64,000 bases of DNA from Paulownia fortunei (taxonomy: Eukaryota; Streptophyta; Magnoliopsida; Lamiales; Paulowniaceae). Position numbers and translations under genes: made by a program. The stretch covers positions 14,942,001 through 15,006,000 of the forward strand of contig CM033113.1 in the NCBI GenBank assembly GCA_019321725.1. Reading direction: 5' to 3'. A model generated the notes under the pieces. That model was given only the letters and a program-made list of their open reading frames with translations. It was not told where the DNA came from and did no database searches. The stretch's first letter is position 1. The number at the start of each line of letters is the position of its first letter. Of the stretch, positions 1 through 11,700 are shown piece after piece.

Positions 1-189
1 AATCAAACAAAAATATCCAAATAAAAAATGAAACCCTATAGAGGACAGAAGCTCAAGCACAGACAAAACATGTCCTGACATGTTTTGGAAAATCAAAACA
101 AGAAAAAACCCAAAACAATCAAACAAAAAATTAATTTTTTAATAAAAATTCTTTTGTTCTTAGGGAACACAAAAATAGTATCCATTAGT

Positions 190-1113
190 TTCCTTTTGAT
201 ACTCCACAAATTTGCATAAGCTGGATTCATATCCAACTTATCTCCCACTAAACATTTTAAAGAAGCAGGCCCTTTTATACCTGTAGGTATGTATGCGATG
301 GGTCTTTTGCCACATCATATCTCATATGATGTTTTGGGCACTGACTTAGAAGATATTCTTACTTAATAAGAATATCATTGATTCAAAGGTGAATTTCTAG
401 AATGAAGGAGGAAATAGGTAAAACTCAACATGGATTCACTTAAAGCGAGAATCCAATTTCTCTATTAGATAATCAAAGAACTTACCGCCTTAGTATTCTT
501 GTCCTTGATCACATTGATAGATTTAATACTTTGGCCGACTTAATTCTCTACTTCAATCTAAATTCTTTGAATTATTCAAAGGATCTTAGAATAATGAAGT
601 AAGAATAGTTTACTTGTGTACTAACACTTAGTGGACTGCTTACGTTCCTTTGGATCAAATCTAAAGGAGTGTTCTGCTCTGTTTATCCCATAAATGGTGA
701 TTTGGTGATATTTCCCTTGAGACAAGATTTACAAGTCGGCACCTCATGCAAGTCCAAGAAGTCAAGCAAATGTGCCATCTTGTGAACTCTTTCTTTAGAG
801 ATATGACCTAATGTAGCTTACCACAAGTATGCACTATTTTGATTATATAATTCTAATATTACTTTGTTGATTATGTAATATGGAATTTTTGGATTTCATA
901 GTTCATTTGTCAATATAACAAAGATAAATAACCAATACTATCCTAATTCCATCCAGAGTTAAATGGATAATTCCTATAGCCAATAAAGCAATTCTTGCTT
1001 TAATCTTAAGCTTAAGGGTAGTCCTTTGCTTAGTCTCCATTTTCTTGTCATCCTTTGCAACCCCCCTTGCAGAGATGAGATAGGATCATATCCGGTATCC
1101 AATACCCAAGAGA
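190..1113 (-). pseudogene. copia pol fragment: protease and integrase remnants of element A
   Basis: On the minus strand the retroviral-type aspartic protease motif S-W-V-L-D-T-G is readable, with the D-T-G codons at 1091-1099. About 300 bases further on is the GAG-pre-integrase cysteine motif (C-K-S-C-L-K-G, around 720-745). Then come pieces of the integrase core and the post-core motif V-G-D-K-L-D-M near 215-245. Stops and frameshifts break all frames. In copia elements this polyprotein cuts itself and integrates the cDNA; here it can do neither. The same motifs in the same order occur in elements 1, B and C of this window, which supports the assignment. Confidence 0.75.
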
Positions 1114-1740
1114 AATTTATCAACTTAAATGGTTGATATCAACAAAGTGTAAACTTGAATTAGAACCCTTTTTAATTCAACTAAGCAAGTCAATACTTGT
1201 GCTTTCTCTTTCTATGGCCTAAATATTCATAATGGTGATAAACATCTACTCTTTCAAATAAATTAAGCCAATATGTTTGTTTGTCTATCTAGATTATCCT
1301 AATGGAATTACTAGCGATAACTATTATCCCATGCGAGACAGAAAATTTAGCATTCATTCTATTAATATCCATTTATGATTTGGTTTTTAATCATAAATAT
1401 CTCATACTATTTTAATCAAATCCCATCACCCTCTAGATACAAATTTGGGAATTTCAATTTCCCAGTGGACTTGAGATCTAATTTGCCTTGCCATACACCC
1501 CAATTTTATGAGTCCATATAACAAAATTAAAAGGTAGCTAACAATATTAGCAATTGCATCCCTATGCAACCCTCAAGCTATTTTGCCTCACCTCTTACCA
1601 TACACCCTAATTTTATGAGTCCATAAGATATTAAGTGTCAAGCATTACCCATTAAATATCCATGTAGATGTAGCATCTAAATATCCCATGACTCGTGGCT
1701 AGCGACAAATTTCACATAACAATTACATAACGAGATGGGA

Positions 1741-2045
1741 CGGAATAGCAGCTCAAGGCAGCTACCTGTAGGCTACTTGGTAGCCTACCTAGTAGCTATG
1801 CACATGACGGGCTGCTTCAGGCACCCATCGTGTGCTTTGGTGCTCATACGTTTGGCACCCGTTAGGTGCCTACGTGCCTGGGCAACCTAGCTATTGGGTG
1901 GCTGGGCATCCACATAACAGCTAGCTCGTGCTCGCACATTGGGTGGCCGGCGCCCACATGTAGGGTGCCTGATTTGCTTGGCTGGCGACCCTATACTGAT
2001 AAGCCAACAGCCCACCCGACATTACACATTGGGTGGTTGGTAGCC
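1741..2045. other. GC-rich variable cassette in the leader of element A
   Basis: This roughly 300-bp block is clearly more GC-rich than its surroundings. It lies between the primer site and gag of element A. It contains inverted words such as 'ggctacttggtagcc' and repeats of 'attgggtgg' at 1893, 1938 and 2028. Equivalent blocks with unrelated sequence sit at the same place in three other copies. The open frame across it (1866-2117) shows no domain and I do not regard it as a gene. Confidence 0.6.
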
Positions 2046-2504
2046 CCATTTATTTTATTTTATTTATTTTTGTATTGTCCAAGAATTCAAGGTTTTCACA
2101 AAATCTTGATTTCTTAGTTTATTAATCTAATCAAGAATTCTTGATTTCTTGATCTTATCAAGAAATCTTGAAAACTTGATATAAAAAAAACTAATTTATG
2201 GATCAAGAAATCTCACTTTTTGATTTTTTTTATTTTTTGCCATGTTTCAAAAAATTCAAAATTTCACAAATCTTGAAATTCTTGGATCAATAAATTCAAG
2301 ATTTCACAAATCTTAAAATTCTTGAATCAAGACATCTAATTTCTTAATTCATCTCATTTCTTAAAATGTTTTAACAATCAAAACGATTAATAAAATTAAT
2401 TCCAAACAAAGAAATAATTTGATCATATTTAAACACACGTATAAATATTTAATTTCACATAAATTAAATAAACGCAATCGAAAAGTATCAGAAACACACA
2501 CGAA

Positions 2505-2522
2505 CCTTGGCTTTGATGCCAC
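2505..2522 (-). promoter_or_regulatory. Primer binding site of element A
   Basis: The minus strand reads GTGGCATCAAAGCCAAGG directly after the LTR end CTAACA. This matches the usual plant copia primer site, TGGTATCAGAGC, complementary to the 3' end of initiator-Met tRNA. It fixes the LTR edge at 2523 and the orientation of the element. Confidence 0.8.
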
Positions 2523-3360
2523 TGTTAGATTCACATGGTCCTAGGAAATGTATATGCAACAAAATTTAAAATTTTTCAAAAAACATAAACATACATTACT
2601 TCACATGTAATAAAACTAATCTCGGAACCCTTTTGCAATTATTCAGTTGTGCATTTTCTGATACTTATACGAAGAAGGTTTCAAAAACTTTTATCTTGAT
2701 TTTCACTTCAACTCATGATGATACGAGAAATGATTCAAATCATTTTCTTTCCATGAACTCCTTTGTGAATCTTGAATCCATCTATGAACTACATTCACGA
2801 ATCTTGATTCAGAACCCCTCGTGTTGGAAATGGTTCGCTCAGAGTCCCAAGTGTTACCCCTCTAAGAATATCCATACATTGAAAATTTCTAAACCAGTTG
2901 AATCCATGCTAGTAGATTCAAAAGGTCTTATTCTACTATAGAATATATGGAGTTTAATTCTTAATTTAACTAGTGAATAGAAAAATTAAACTATGATCAC
3001 AAGGTAGAGCTTTTTGGTGGAAGAAATGAATTAAGAAGAGGATAAAGGGGCGATTTTTCTCTGCAAGAGTGTTGGCCAATTTCTCTCTCCAAGAGTGTTG
3101 GCCAATTTCTCTCTCTTGTTTTCCATAAGAACCAGCCACTTTGGGGACAGTCCTAATATCAGACTCCTCCAATCCTAGTCCTACTAGGTTTCTACTTAGT
3201 CCTTTCTTTTTCTGATTTCTTTTTTCCATCAAACTCTCAAGATAAGTTTAATTCTAGTAATTAAACTTCCTAATGGGTCTTCTACAAGCCCATTAGCTTG
3301 GGCTTGGACTTCAAATAGATAAATTAAGTATATTAATTGATCCCCATCAATTAAATAAGC
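2523..3360 (-). mobile_element. 5' LTR of element A, family 1, truncated
   Basis: The left edge TGTTAG is the reverse complement of the family LTR end CTAACA and abuts the primer site. Only about 840 bp of an LTR that is normally 2.1 kb remain. At 3360/3361 the sequence jumps into the leader of another copy (A'). The part that survives corresponds to the 3' half of the LTR. The open frames here are chance frames in LTR sequence. Confidence 0.75.
3064..3115. repeat. 26-bp tandem repeat, two copies, inside LTR A
   Basis: A unit starting 'caagagtgttggccaa' occurs at 3064-3089 and again at 3090-3115 with almost no change. Such a near-identical pair in otherwise eroded LTR sequence suggests a recent local duplication. 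Confidence 0.85.
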
Positions 3361-3979
3361 CTACCTTAATTTGCTCATTTCTAAAATGTGGTGGCTCAAA
3401 TCTTGAACACATCGGATGAAGACGTGTAGTAGCCTATTAGTTGTCCATTGCGCACCTACACAGTGCGAACACATTGGATGATATGCACTCACCTGCCTAC
3501 TTAATGACGGCAAATAAGCTCCTATCCAATAACTCCTCACCCGATGATACAATAGGCATGAGCGACATCTATTGTTGTGCGTCTGCTGCCACTGGGTAGA
3601 TAATTTTCCAGCCCAATTTTTCTTAGCACAGGACCAGATTGGCCAGTGTAATAGCCCTACCAACATCGAGTAGGCGCTCGCCTGGGCGTGCAACAGGTAA
3701 GGGTAAAGTGCCTATGCCCTAGCATAGCCTGGGCAACACTCGCAAAGCCTGACGTGTAATCACATAACCTTTTTGGCTAGCGCCTATCATTTGCCATTTA
3801 CTTGGCAACTAGTGATTTTTTTATTAAATCATGTCAAATAATTTTTAAAAATTAATAATCATGCATACAAAATTTCATAATTAAATTCCCAAACAAAAAA
3901 ATGAAATTTCAGTAATGTTTAATTCATTGTAAGAATTTATCCAACATGTGTTAGAATAAATAAATTTAATGCAGAACCT
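3361..3979 (-). mobile_element. Leader of copia copy A' with GC-rich cassette
   Basis: This is the internal stretch just downstream (on minus) of the primer site of copy A'. About 190 bp of AT-rich sequence is followed by a GC-rich block (about 3400-3790) with words such as 'cctgggc' and 'gcctggg'. The open frame at 3361-3693 is in this block and shows no domain. The leader stops abruptly at 3361 against LTR A, so the rest of the internal region of A' is gone. Confidence 0.6.
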
Positions 3980-3994
3980 ACGCTTTGATACCAC
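3980..3994 (-). promoter_or_regulatory. Primer binding site of copia copy A'
   Basis: The minus strand reads GTGGTATCAAAGCGT next to the LTR edge at 3995. It differs from the initiator-Met complement at few positions. It shows that the LTR to its right is a 5' LTR of a minus-strand element. Confidence 0.8.
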
Positions 3995-5433
3995 TATTGA
4001 ATTCGTATATCTAGGGAAAGATAACGCGATGAAAAATTAAAATTTTATAAACATGCACATAAGTATATACCTCGAGAATTAGTATGAATTAATTAGTTGC
4101 ATTCAGTTTATTTTCTTTAACAACAAAGAAATATAGTTTCACGAATTTATACTTGAGAGCACTCTAATTGATGTAGAGAATGGAGGAATCTAAATTCCTA
4201 AGCTTGAACTTGAAACTGGTTCATAAGAAATCCGATTATCTACCTTTCAAGAGTATCTGCATGCCCAGGCAAGTCCACAAATTTCTAATCCTTGCTAGTG
4301 AATCAAAAATCTCTTTCCTAATCTAAGTTTGGGAGTGTAATCTTATTTTTAAAACAACTTGTGTTTAAAGAACAAAATTGATTCAAGAAGATGGAACCTT
4401 TCTGATGGTAGGGAAATTTCTTATGAAGAAGAAAATAAAAGACAAGAAAGAAAAGAGTAAGGGAGGGGTTCAAAAGCTCGTAGTTTTTGGCCCCCTCAAG
4501 TGTGTATTTATTCACACTTGAGTCTAGCCATAATCTTGGGACTCCTCTTCTTTCCATTCTTATCGCTATCCTTTCCATCCAAGACTATCATTGTCTTGCT
4601 TTCCAAGACTTTTAATTGGGTCATGGTCTTGGACTTTGTATAAATTAAAATCTAATTAGTTGGTGTCCATCAATTAATCAAGTTTATTTAATTAATTGAT
4701 CTAATTAATTAATTAATTGGGTCAAATAAAGGTCACCCAATTATATTAGGCTCAATTATAATAATCTTATTAATTTAATTGATTAAATTAATTTAATCTT
4801 ACCTAATTAATTAATTCAATAAATCAATTAATTAACTCCCATGAGCCCTTAATTCTCAATTAGGTCTAATTAAATAATCTCAGTATTTAATTAAATGAAT
4901 TAATTTATCTCTTTTTATTAACTCTAGCTCTATTTAATTAATCTCCATTAATTAACTTAATCCAACAACTTGGATTACAACTTAGATTAGAAGTAAACTA
5001 TCTTGTTTTGTGTGAAACCCCTTAGGTTCATAACTAAACTAGCAGTGGGCTTACAACTTTTACAATCTATGAATATATATTAATATTCTGATTAATTAAT
5101 CCAATTAATAAATCCATTTGGAATTAACTCCTTAATTTCGAAAACCTCACAAGTCAAGGAAAGCACCTAGCAGTGCATCTAAACTATCTAGTCTTAGGTG
5201 AATAGCTAGTGAATCTATTTCAGTACCATAGAAAAATATGGTCCTTCTATCAAATAATCTCTCAATTAATTCTAGGGCAAGAATTATTAGTCGAAATCCT
5301 ATTTAGACTTAAAAGCTATGATTCCCTTTGAAGTAACATTGATCATTTGATAAATCATTAGAAAACCCTACATTTAATATTTATCCTGCCTTGGTCAAGG
5401 TCTTTGGGATCAAGAACTATGAACATATAGGAG
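3995..5433 (-). mobile_element. 5' LTR of copia copy A', left part
   Basis: The left edge TATTGAATTC corresponds to the family end after one change. The LTR runs to 5433, where a minus-strand solo LTR interrupts it. It resumes at 17955 and ends at 18474 (CTATCA). Joined length is about 1.96 kb, close to the 2.1 kb of the other copies. The phrase 'cctgccttggtcaagg' near 5388 and the continuation after 17955 align with the uninterrupted minus LTR at 39984-42085. This is the outermost layer of the nest. Confidence 0.8.
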
Positions 5434-6533
5434 TGTTTGCAAAACAACAGGACCCCGAACATAGTGCAAAATAATATTTTTTAAACAATATCACATACAA
5501 AATATGGTGTCCTGGGCTTGATGTGATTTATTGATTATGTATTAACACAAATTGATACCTAGAAAGAAATTTCAGGCTTTAATCAGATTATACATGAATT
5601 TTTTGTTTGATGAAGAGGTTGTTATTCTCATGAACTCTTCAATTCCAAATTCTTGTACTAAGTCTGAATTTACCAAGACCCCAAAGGTCGATCCTCTAAG
5701 CATGTATCCACACCTCGGATGCTTACTCATAACAAAACCTATGCTAGTAAGCTTATATTTGGTGATTCCTACCTAAGATGTTTGTATGTGTTTATGACCA
5801 AAACAATTCTCTATTTATTTGGGTATTTGATTAACTCTTAATTCAATTAGGGTGGAAGAAGAATTTATCCAAAGACTAGGAGAAAAGCAAAAAATAGTTT
5901 TCTTGCATTTGTGTAGGAGAGAAGGCCGAAATTCATAAGCATAATGCTTGTAATTTTCGGTCTCTATAGGGCTTTAAATAGCTTCCATAGTTTTCACCAT
6001 GTGAGATACTTTCCAAGTCCAACTTGGATTCTAAGAGATAAGCCTTTTATCCCTTTCCAAGTCCAACTTGGATTCATATGGAAAGTCATTAATTCCAAAT
6101 TAAAGATATAAGGCAAGTATTTGATTCTAAGCCATAGACTTATAGCAAGTCTTTGACTTCAAAGCTAAGACTTATGATAAGTCTTTAATTAAAATCTAAG
6201 ACTTAATTTCCTAGTCATTCTTGTAATTTAATTCTTAATTTAATTTCTCATAGGTTTTCTACAAGCCTACACCCAATGGCCTTCATCTAATATTAATTAT
6301 ATCCAATTTATTTGATCCAATTAATTAAACTAATTCATTCAATAGAATTTAAAGGCCCATAATAATTAATTGTTCCAAATAATTAATTACTTGTTCCATG
6401 ATGGATCACCTAATGCAATTAGGTTAATTAATTAATTAAATTAATTCAACACTTGAATTAATTAAATTCTATTTAATTAATCATATAAATTAAATATAAT
6501 CTAACTCTTGGATTAATTACTTACGTAAGAAAT
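5434..6533 (-). mobile_element. Minus-strand solo LTR, left half (TSD AGGAG)
   Basis: The left edge TGTTTG at 5434 is preceded by AGGAG (5429-5433). The right edge CTAACA at 17944-17949 is followed by AGGAG (17950-17954). The two halves, 5434-6533 and 16882-17949, together make an LTR of about 2.17 kb with no internal region, so it is a solo LTR. It was split in its middle by plus-strand element 1. The short open frame at 5552-5776 is inside LTR sequence and is not a gene. Confidence 0.85.
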
Positions 6534-8250
6534 TGTTAGAGTAGTGCCCAACGTGCTAATTAGATTAAGCGTCTTTCATACTCTTGTATTTGTAAAAATA
6601 ATCTATTTCAAATCATATTAATAAAATAGACAATTTTTTTTATCTTTAATTGCAAACAATAATTAGATAAAGTCCCTATACCAAACTTAGCTATGGGACA
6701 TGGTCACGCATTTGAGAGTGATCATGGAATATGCCTCTATGGCTTTGGTCTTAAATTTGTTTCGAACTGAGAGATTCATGAGATGGGATATCGAATAGCT
6801 CAATGACTTACACATATAATGCATGCTCGCATGAGAAGGATGTCTCGCACCATGGACATCATCATAGTGAAGCTAGTGCATTTATGCCAGTGTTTATTAG
6901 AGAACAAGTATATTGAACATACCCACTTAAAATTCTTAATTGGGAATGTACATGATTAGTCCTAGACTTGAGGTACCATGGTAGTCTTATGCATGTTGTA
7001 TTCCATTTTGATGTATCTTTTGATTATCTTAAAAAAGGGTACGTTGGATGTTGTATTGATATGTGTGGAAGTTAATGAGTGGCCAACAAAAGATCCGTTA
7101 CTTGTCTGTTAGAACAAGTGAATCTCTTATATTTTCACAGTTCATGACTCAAGTCCTTGGTCAAGGCGGGATGAATGTTAGACGGGGGTTTTCTAACGAT
7201 TCATCAAGAGTTATTGAAACTTGAAATGGGATCATAGTTATTGAGCAATTATGATTTCAACTATTAATCCATACCTCAGACTCAATCAAGATATTAGATG
7301 ACTAAAGGACCTTACATATATGGTAGTCGTAATTGAAATAGGTTCACTAATTAATTCACCTAAAACTAGGTAGTCAGGATACACTTGCTAGGTATTTTCC
7401 ATGAATAATTATTATTCATAAGTTGCAAATGTTGCAAGCCCACTGCTAGTTTAGTTGTGAATCTAAAAGGTTATACATAATTTGAGATGAAACATTTCTA
7501 ACTTTGGAATTGATTCAATGAGTTAGATCTAATTAAATAATGGAGATTAATTAATTGGAGCTTAAATTAATTCAAGGATTTGAATTCATTATTCAATTAA
7601 ATAATTAGATTATTAAATTGGGCCTAATAAGATTAGGAAGCACAAATTAGAGTACAATAATTATTTTATTAGATCAATTAATTGTGTAGATCATAAATTA
7701 ATTTAATTTTTAGATTAATTTACTCAATTAAGTAATTAGATTATTTAATTGGGCCTAATTTAATTAGGTTGGTTAGATGAAATTAAATAATTAAATTTTG
7801 GACTTAAGCAATTAATTAGATTAATAATGGAATTTTTTAAGAGTCTAAACCCAATTCAAAGAGGCCCATAGGATAGGCTAGAATGGAGATTAAAAAATAG
7901 AAGCTTCTTGGAAATTATCTAATGGGATTAGTTAATTATATCTCTTCATATATTGGAAGATATGGAACGATGGAGTTGGAGATTTTTGGAACAACCACCA
8001 ACCAATATGAGAAGTGATCGAAAATCCAAGAGACCCAAATTCTAAGAGAGGGTCTCTTGGATTTTCGACCACCTTCTATATATTACGGGGGCCAAAAATT
8101 GAAGAGCAATTTTTAGCTCTCTAATTTTCGGTCATCATCAAAAGAAAGATAAAAATTGTTTTCTCTTCTCTATCTTTTCTTCCACAAAATTCTACCTATC
8201 TTAAAAGTATTTAATTCTTATATCACAAGTTGATATCAAGAATTAATTAG
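6534..8250 (+). mobile_element. 5' LTR of element 1, 3'-deleted
   Basis: It matches the 3' LTR of the same element (14796-16876) from TGTTAGAG onward. It breaks off near 8250, after 'gatatcaagaatta', where the sequence jumps into the element leader. The missing part includes the last few hundred bases of the LTR, the primer site and the GC cassette. A TATA-like CTATATATTA lies near 8076, followed by an inverted repeat at 8091-8117. Confidence 0.85.
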
Positions 8251-8673
8251 GTGCATGTGTAAGGTTTATTTAATATTTTCAAATGATATGTTTGCCATCA
8301 ATTGAATATAAACATATTAAATAAACTATGATTAAAAGTGATAAGGTCTTGGTTAAAATAAATTAACCCCATTTGAAATAAAATCAAGTAAAAGAATTTT
8401 TGAAATTCTGATTTCAAACAAATATGGATAAAATTGAGTTAGATCCAATAATCCATGCCTACCATCAAAAGTAGATAACATGATGATACTACCTTACTTT
8501 ATCATTAGCCATGAATGACTCTATAATGTAAAGTTGTGATCTCTTCTAAATATGGCGATGCCTATGGGAAGGACTCGTCTCTACATTGGCCATGAGTCAT
8601 GGAATATTTTATGGGTCTTGCTTGATACTTAGTACCATATGAGCTAATAAAATTGGAGTATATGAGAATAAGT
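8251..8673 (+). mobile_element. Leader of element 1, first part
   Basis: This untranslated leader aligns with the leader of element C near 54860-55300, for example in the phrases 'catgcctaccatcaaaagt' and 'catgagtcatgga'. It carries no open frame of note. It is cut at 8674 by a nested LTR and continues after about 10890 with the next leader phrase, 'ttcaatatgtttcatgg'. Confidence 0.8.
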
Positions 8674-10890
8674 TGTTAGAGTAGGATACCCAACTCCCCA
8701 ATTAGATTAGGTGTGTTATACTCTTTTTATTTTGTAAAGACAATCTTATTGAAAATCATATTAATAAAAAGGCATTTTTTTTATCTTATGTCATGCATAT
8801 TTTAGTTCTACATATTAGATAAAGTCCTTAGACCAAATTTGGCTACGGGGTATGGTCGCGCATATGATGATGATCATGAAACATGCCTCTAAGACTTTGG
8901 TCTTAAATAAGTTCCGAGTCGAGAGCATTTTAAGGTAGGACATTAAATAGCTCAATAAAACTTGCACATATGATGCATGCTCGTGAGACAAGAATGTTGT
9001 ATTCCATTGGCATTAGTGTAGAGACGCAAGTGCATGTATGTGGGTGCTTGTTAGGGAACAAGTATATCGAACATAGCCTGCAAAAAATTCTTAACTGGAG
9101 ACTTTGTCTGTCAAAATAAGAGTTTCTGTGTTGCGATAGTACACGACTAGTCCTTGGACTTAAGGCACGATGGTAGCCTTGTGTGCATCCTGCAACACCT
9201 TGACAATCACAAAGGGGGTATGTTAGTGTTGCATTGGTGTGCATGAAAGTTTATCAGTAGCTAATATAGAATTAGACACTTATCTTTTTAAACAAGAGAA
9301 TCTCCTGTGTTTTCATAGTTTGTGATTCAAAGTCCTTGGCAAGGTAGGATGTGGAACTTGAAATGGGATCACAATTATTAAATCATTTATAGTTTCAACT
9401 TATAATCCATGCCCTATATCCAATCGGGAGATTAACTGTCAAAAGGACTGTACGTGAATAGTACTCGCAACTAAAATAGGTTTTCTCGCTATTTCACTTA
9501 AAACTAGTTTGTCATGATTACTTGTTAGATGTTTTCATGGATAGTGAGGTTCTTAGAATTAAGGAGTTAATTCCAAAGTGGATTAATCAATTGAATTAAT
9601 TAATTAAAATAATTATTATTCATAAGTTGCAAATGTTGCAAGCCCACTACAAGCTTAGTAGTGAACTTAAGAGGGTCACACATCTTTATAAAAAATAATA
9701 TTTCTAATTTTGGGATTTATCCAATGGTTGGGAATTAATTAGTCAACATTGATTAATTAATTAATTAAGGATTCTATTTAATTTAATGGTTAAATTAAAT
9801 TATTCAATTAAGTAATTGGATTATTTAATTGGACTTAATTTGATTGGGAAGACCAAATAGAGTAAATTAAATTAATCAATTGGATTGATTAATTTGGGAT
9901 TAAATCAATTTGATTGATTTGTGAATTTTTAAGTCCACGCCCAAAAATTAATGTGGATTACTTAATAAGTCCACTAAAATATGAAGAGAATAAATTAAAT
10001 AAATATGATTTATTTAATTAGGAAATGTAGTGACTGATTTTTATGGGATAAAAATCAGCCACTATGATTTATTTAATATATAAATATATTTATGGTATAT
10101 ATATTTGATATATATCTATCTTGATAATTATTTGAAGAGTTCAAATTAATATAAAAAATATAAGTAGGCAATTTTGATGATTAATGTAGTCTCAAATAAG
10201 TCCACATACATAGGAGAGAGAAAAATAGAAGATTGTTATAAGATTTAGAATCTTTCCAAGATAAACTTTTGAAGTAGTTCAAAATTGACAAACTTTTCAA
10301 GAGTTGGAGTAGGAGCAAAATTTCAACTCCTATAAATAGGGATGGCCGAAAATTAGCTATGTGAATAAGCAAAAATTATTTTGTTAAGTCTTCTATTTTT
10401 CTCTCCAAGAAAAGAAAAGAAAAGAAAGAAAAAGAAAAAGTGTTTTCTTGAAATCATAATTTTCGTGTTGTTTAAAAGAAACTAGTTTCTTGATATTCTC
10501 TTTATATTTAAGTTTCAAGAACTTAAAAAATCAATCTTTATTGTTCTTAAAAATTTGTTCTTAATCCATCAATTGGATCAACAGACAAAATTTACTACGA
10601 TTCTAATTTAGCAAACCATTAAGAGAATACTAGCGAATCCTTTGAATTGGTGTTACTCTTTCATATTGTAAACTTGATAGAGGGGAGTTACTTGAATCCT
10701 TGCGAGTTTTGAAAGTTCAGGATAAGCAATTGATTCCTTCATTCTTTACAACAATCGGAGTGAAAGAAAGGTATAATCTGAATTTAATATTTATTTATAT
10801 TTTCACTTTTATAAGCGCGGTTGTTAGAATTATTTTTCAAATCGAGGGGATATATTTATTTATGTTTGATAAAAAATTTAATTTTCTGTG
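8674..10890 (+). mobile_element. Family-1 LTR nested in the leader of element 1
   Basis: It starts TGTTAGAG at 8674 and follows the family LTR for about 2.2 kb, to near 'ttttctgtgcgt'. The usual last 30 or so bases (a GATCAC block and the ACCCAACA end) are not recognisable, and I could not find a clean TSD. It is therefore a probable solo LTR with a lost right edge. It has an A/G-rich microsatellite of the AAAAG type at 10407-10440. Open frames inside it (8930-9244 minus, 10181-10372 minus, 10700-10906 plus) have no domain. Confidence 0.75.
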
Positions 10891-10989
10891 CGTCGTTAAA
10901 AGTTAACTACCATTCAATATGTTTCATGGACTCATAAAATTGGGGTATACGATATATTAATTGGCCCTCAAGCCTTCAAATTATTTTGC

Positions 10990-11700
10990 AGTCCGAAAAA
11001 AGGGATTACATACTTGATGTGATTTCGCCACAGGCCGAGCCAGTGGACGCCACTAAGGAGGATCTTGTGAATTATCACAAACTAGTTAATGATGATTTGT
11101 AAGCTCTATGCTATATGATAGTATCAATGTTAAACGAGTTATAGAGGCAATATGAGGATATGGCATATGCTGCCTATATTCGCATTCATTTGAAGGAGTT
11201 GTTTGGTGAACATACTAAGCAGGTGAGATATGAGATCTTGAAAGAGCTTTTAGGACTCGTATGACAGAGGTCTCCTCGGTCCATGATCATGGATTGAAGA
11301 TGATAGACCTAATAGAAAGGCTCGAGTTATTTGGAGTCGTTATGGATAGCAAACTCTATTTAGATCTCATCCTACTGTCTCTGCCTCTATTGTTTGACAC
11401 CTTTGTTGTCAACTTTAACATGAATAAGATAGAAACTAGCCTTGTTGAGCTAGTTAACATGTTGGAGATGGTTGAGTCCACTATAAAAAAGGACAAGCCG
11501 ATCATGCTTGATGGATCCTCTTCCACCTCGAAAGCTGCTAAGCCCAAGAAGAAGAAGGGAAAGGAAAAGGGTTTCTCAAAGTCCAAGGGCATGAAGACAA
11601 CTGGTAGGGTCTCGAAGAGTTCCAAAACCGATCATAAATGCTACTACTGCGACAAACCTGGGCATTAGAAGAGTAACTACAAGGAGTACCTTGAGAGCTG
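10990..11700 (+). pseudogene. copia gag remnant of element 1
   Basis: Copia gag coats the RNA in virus-like particles. The longest open piece, 11261-11668, contains V-H-D-H-G-L-K-M-I-D-L-I-E-R-L and a lysine-rich stretch, both typical of this gag family. It then shows the start of a CCHC zinc knuckle, C-Y-Y-C-D-K-P-G-H, at 11639-11665. The next codon, tryptophan in the usual G-H-W-K-R-N-C, is the stop TAG, and the last cysteine is lost (N-Y). Upstream, 10990-11260 carries the gag N-terminal part in broken frames. The gag start seen in B at 38482 is deleted here. Confidence 0.8.

Larger units (their letters stand above)
1..2522 (-). mobile_element. Ty1/copia element A, internal region (partial, runs off left edge)
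   Basis: Read on the minus strand this is a copia internal region that starts at a primer site (2505-2522). It continues through a GC-rich leader cassette and a leader with the phrase 'attttatgagtccata', then into protease and integrase remnants. The 5' LTR lies to the right at 2523. Most of gag is missing between the leader (about 1380) and the protease (about 1110). The first 150 bases of the window are low-complexity A-rich sequence in which I see no domain. The element is dead and its left end is outside the window. Confidence 0.8.

Noticed and set aside
1866..2117. 83-codon open frame
   Set aside because: It lies in the GC-rich leader cassette of a copia element, where stops are rare by composition. 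It has no domain and no start context.
3361..3693. 110-codon minus frame
   Set aside because: Same situation: GC-rich leader cassette of copy A', no recognisable motif.
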